Shown piece after piece: positions 62,188 through 64,000 of a stretch of DNA of 64,000 nucleotides; position 1 is the stretch's first letter; each line of letters opens with the position of its first letter. The translations under genes were made by a program, and so were the position numbers. Under the pieces are notes generated by a model, which made no database searches, was not told where the DNA came from, and was given only the letters and a program-made list of their open reading frames with translations. Source of the DNA: Kordia sp039026955 (GTDB lineage: Bacteria > Bacteroidota > Bacteroidia > Flavobacteriales > Flavobacteriaceae); assembly GCA_039026955.1 (NCBI GenBank), contig JBCCLH010000004.1, positions 1-64,000 on the forward strand, written 5' to 3'.

Positions 62188-63455
62188 ACATTCTTGTATT
62201 AGGATCAGGAGGAAGAGAACATACATTTACATGGAAACTAGCGCAAAGTCCACGTGTTGACAAACTTTTTGTAGCGCCAGGAAATGCGGGAACGGCAGCC
62301 ATTGCGGAAAATGTTGCTATGAATGTAAATGATTTTGAAGCGATTGGAAATTTTGCCATCGAAAACAAGATTGCTATGGTCGTGGTAGGACCAGAAGATC
62401 CACTCGTAAACGGAATTCACGATTATTTTTTGAATGATGAAGCGTTGAAAGGAATTCACGTCATCGGTCCGCAACAAGAAGCTGCCGAATTGGAAGGCAG
62501 TAAAGAATTTGCCAAAAAATTCATGATGCGTCACAACATTCCAACGGCAGCATATGAAAGTTTTACCAAAGAAACCGTAGAAGCTGGTTGTGAATTTTTA
62601 ACGACATTGAAACCACCGTATGTATTGAAAGCAGATGGTTTGGCGGCAGGAAAAGGTGTGTTGATCATCAACGATTTGCAAGAAGCACAAGATTCCCTAC
62701 GCGAAATGTTAGTCGATGCCAAATTTGGTGATGCCAGTACCAAAGTGGTGATTGAAGAGTTTTTAGACGGAATTGAATTGAGTTGTTTTGTATTGACCGA
62801 TGGAAAAAACTATCGCGTATTGCCAACAGCAAAAGATTACAAGCGTATTGGAGAAGGCGACACAGGATTGAATACGGGCGGAATGGGCGCAGTATCGCCA
62901 GTACCATTTGCGGATGCAGAATTCATGGAAAAAATAGAAACACGCATCATCAAACCGACAATTGATGGTTTTCAAAAAGATAACTTACCGTACAAAGGAT
63001 TTGTCTTTATCGGATTGATCAAAGTTGGAAATGATCCGTTTGTGATTGAATACAACGTTCGTATGGGCGATCCGGAAACGGAAGTTGTGATTCCGCGTTT
63101 GGAAAATGATTTGGTAGCTGTGTTAGAAGCGATTGGAACAGAATCGTTGGATCAGATCGATTTACAAATTAAAGCTGAAGCGGCAACAACCATTATGATA
63201 GTTTCGGGCGGATATCCAGAAGTGTACGAAAAAGGAAAACAAATTACAGGCATTGAAACCATTGAAGATTCTATTGTATTTCATGCAGGAACCAAATTGG
63301 AAGACGGAAACGTACTCACCAATGGCGGAAGAGTGATTGCGATTACTTCGTATGCGGCAACCTATGAAGAAGCCATAAAAAAATCTTACCAAAATATAGC
63401 AAAACTACATTTTGATAAGATGTATTATAGAAAAGATATTGGCTTCGATTTATAA
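62184..63455 (+). CDS. purD: Phosphoribosylamine-glycine ligase
   Basis: The 423-aa ATP-grasp enzyme starts MNILVLGSGGREHTFTWKL. It has VVGPEDPLVNGIHDYF, YVLKADGLAAGKGVLI, GMGAVSPVPFAD (from the NTGGMGAVSP motif) and EYNVRMGDPETEVV. It makes GAR from phosphoribosylamine and glycine in purine synthesis. It overlaps the GT2 stop (ATGA), so this housekeeping gene is translated with, and presumably transcribed from, the glycan operon unless an internal promoter exists. Its 3' end overlaps the convergent 75-aa gene by 6 bp. Confidence 0.97.
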   Translation: MNILVLGSGGREHTFTWKLAQSPRVDKLFVAPGNAGTAAIAENVAMNVNDFEAIGNFAIENKIAMVVVGPEDPLVNGIHDYFLNDEALKGIHVIGPQQEAAELEGSKEFAKKFMMRHNIPTAAYESFTKETVEAGCEFLTTLKPPYVLKADGLAAGKGVLIINDLQEAQDSLREMLVDAKFGDASTKVVIEEFLDGIELSCFVLTDGKNYRVLPTAKDYKRIGEGDTGLNTGGMGAVSPVPFADAEFMEKIETRIIKPTIDGFQKDNLPYKGFVFIGLIKVGNDPFVIEYNVRMGDPETEVVIPRLENDLVAVLEAIGTESLDQIDLQIKAEAATTIMIVSGGYPEVYEKGKQITGIETIEDSIVFHAGTKLEDGNVLTNGGRVIAITSYAATYEEAIKKSYQNIAKLHFDKMYYRKDIGFDL

Positions 63456-63677
63456 GTACGAATGTGCCGTTACATCTTTGTTTTCTTCGCCGTTGTCGTT
63501 GAATTTCTTTAATTGTAATACCCAGTAAGTAATTGCTGCAGCACAAATCAACATGAAAATCCAATTGATCGTATTTGCTAACGTCCAACTTTCTAGTTCT
63601 AACTGACGCAATGCTTCAAAAGGAAGAAATAATATTTCTTCAAACAAGTATCCAATTCCTTCAAATAAACTTTTCAT
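63450..63677 (-). CDS. Small membrane protein, probably DUF6341 family
   Basis: The 75-aa protein has one transmembrane helix (about 37-55, WIFMLICAAAITYWVLQL) after an amphipathic N-terminus (MKSLFEGIGYLFEEILFLPF). A short charged tail ends VTAHSYL. I recall this as DUF6341, a small Flavobacterial family often beside purD; that memory is not checkable here. It has its own -7 box and overlaps the purD end. Function unknown. Confidence 0.75.
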   Translation of the reverse strand: MKSLFEGIGYLFEEILFLPFEALRQLELESWTLANTINWIFMLICAAAITYWVLQLKKFNDNGEENKDVTAHSYL

Positions 63678-63703
63678 CGATAAATCATATTATATTTACA
63701 CTG

Positions 63704-63711
63704 CAAAAATA
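63704..63711 (-). promoter_or_regulatory. -7 box (TATTTTTG) for the 75-aa membrane protein gene
   Basis: This is an exact TAnnTTTG match on the minus strand, 26 bp upstream of the start codon at 63677. It lies in the 46-bp gap between that gene and the divergent DUF6427-like gene. Confidence 0.4.
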
Positions 63712-63723
63712 TAAAAACCTAAA

Positions 63724-64000
63724 ATGATAACAAGCGTTTTTGGGAAATCAAAACCAATAAATTTTATCCTTTGTATAGGATTGCTCCTTGCGTATTTTGT
63801 AATGCACTTATTTTCAGCGAATAAAGCGTTTGGGTTTGGCTTGTTTTCTTTAGAAATTCCAATTGTATTATTGCTGATATTTTCGTTGTTAGTGGTCAAT
63901 TTTATCGTAAAGAAGAACGATTTAACCAAACAGAACGATTACGCACTGTTATTTGCCACTATTTTTATAGGATTTTTTCCGTCTATTTTTGAAAATAGCA
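63724..64000 (+). CDS. Membrane protein, probably DUF6427 family (truncated by window end)
   Basis: The frame is open from the ATG at 63724 to the window edge (92 codons). The sequence begins MITSVFGKSKPINFILCIG and has three hydrophobic helices so far (about 12-30, 43-62, 75-88) with a charged loop KKNDLTKQNDYALL between the last two. This start and the NDYALLF loop fit my memory of the Flavobacterial DUF6427 family, multi-pass membrane proteins found beside the previous gene and purD. The rest lies outside the window. Confidence 0.7.
   Translation, partial: MITSVFGKSKPINFILCIGLLLAYFVMHLFSANKAFGFGLFSLEIPIVLLLIFSLLVVNFIVKKNDLTKQNDYALLFATIFIGFFPSIFENS

Noticed and set aside
1..64000. CRISPR arrays, tRNA or rRNA genes
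   Set aside because: No regularly spaced repeats and no recognisable tRNA or rRNA sequence were found on reading the window.

Overview
The window looks like chromosomal DNA of a marine-type Flavobacteriaceae (Bacteroidetes). Supporting signs are low GC, exact TAnnTTTG -7 promoter boxes, almost no Shine-Dalgarno sequences, FecI/FecR/TonB receptor architecture, and families largely restricted to Bacteroidetes (DUF4837, DUF2652, GG-leader peptides with an LNKxxIS leader). A Kordia-like genus is a guess only. No tRNA, rRNA or CRISPR array was seen.

Layout. (1) 1-1230: the N-terminus of an IS630-type transposase running off the left edge, an orphan 139-aa gene, and an intergenic stretch with two minus-strand terminators around a possible 32-aa ORF. 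(2) 1231-7002: an ECF sigma factor, a FecR anti-sigma factor and a signalling TonB-dependent receptor. A convergent array of four small GG-leader, Cys-rich RiPP-like precursors (order B2-A2-B1-A1 on the minus strand) follows, interrupted by a MITE-like element and by two extra copies of the receptor's 3' end. (3) 6999-24880: an orphan 406-aa gene, then mostly housekeeping genes: holB, a DUF2652 protein, pgk, an MltD-like transglycosylase, DUF4837, tex, tatA, an M23 peptidase, a GH3-family enzyme and a DUF6909-type protein. Two inverted copies of a hairpin-rich repeat act as probable terminators here. (4) 24891-62187: a roughly 37-kb surface-polysaccharide locus read entirely on the + strand. 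(5) 62184-64000: purD, overlapping the last glycan gene, then a small convergent membrane protein and a truncated membrane protein.

The polysaccharide locus makes dTDP-L-rhamnose (rfbBACD) and carries epimerase/dehydrogenase pairs suited to UDP-HexNAc uronic acids (TviC/TviB-like, and WecB/WecC giving ManNAcA). It also encodes a bacillosamine-like sugar route (PglF/E/D-like) and UDP-GlcA/UDP-xylose (Ugd, Uxs). Two initiating sugar-phosphate transferases (a PglC-like and a WcaJ-like), one flippase, four polymerase/ligase-like membrane proteins, a Wzz-like chain-length protein, an MBOAT/SGNH O-acetylation pair, a heparinase-like lyase and only three recognisable glycosyltransferases complete it. 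This suggests more than one glycan, or a mosaic locus assembled by repeated exchange.

The most notable structural signal is a recurring one. At three places the 3' end of an intact gene (the TonB receptor, cysQ, a Wzy-like gene) is present again downstream as a short remnant still in codon register. In the cysQ case all four nucleotide differences over the last 18 codons (stop included) are synonymous, so the remnant looks like the tail of a diverged allele, not a decayed duplicate. These tails probably mark junctions where cassettes were swapped in. A second notable signal is an uncharacterised domain of about 115 residues shared by the C-terminus of the SGNH protein and a small lipoprotein elsewhere in the glycan locus.
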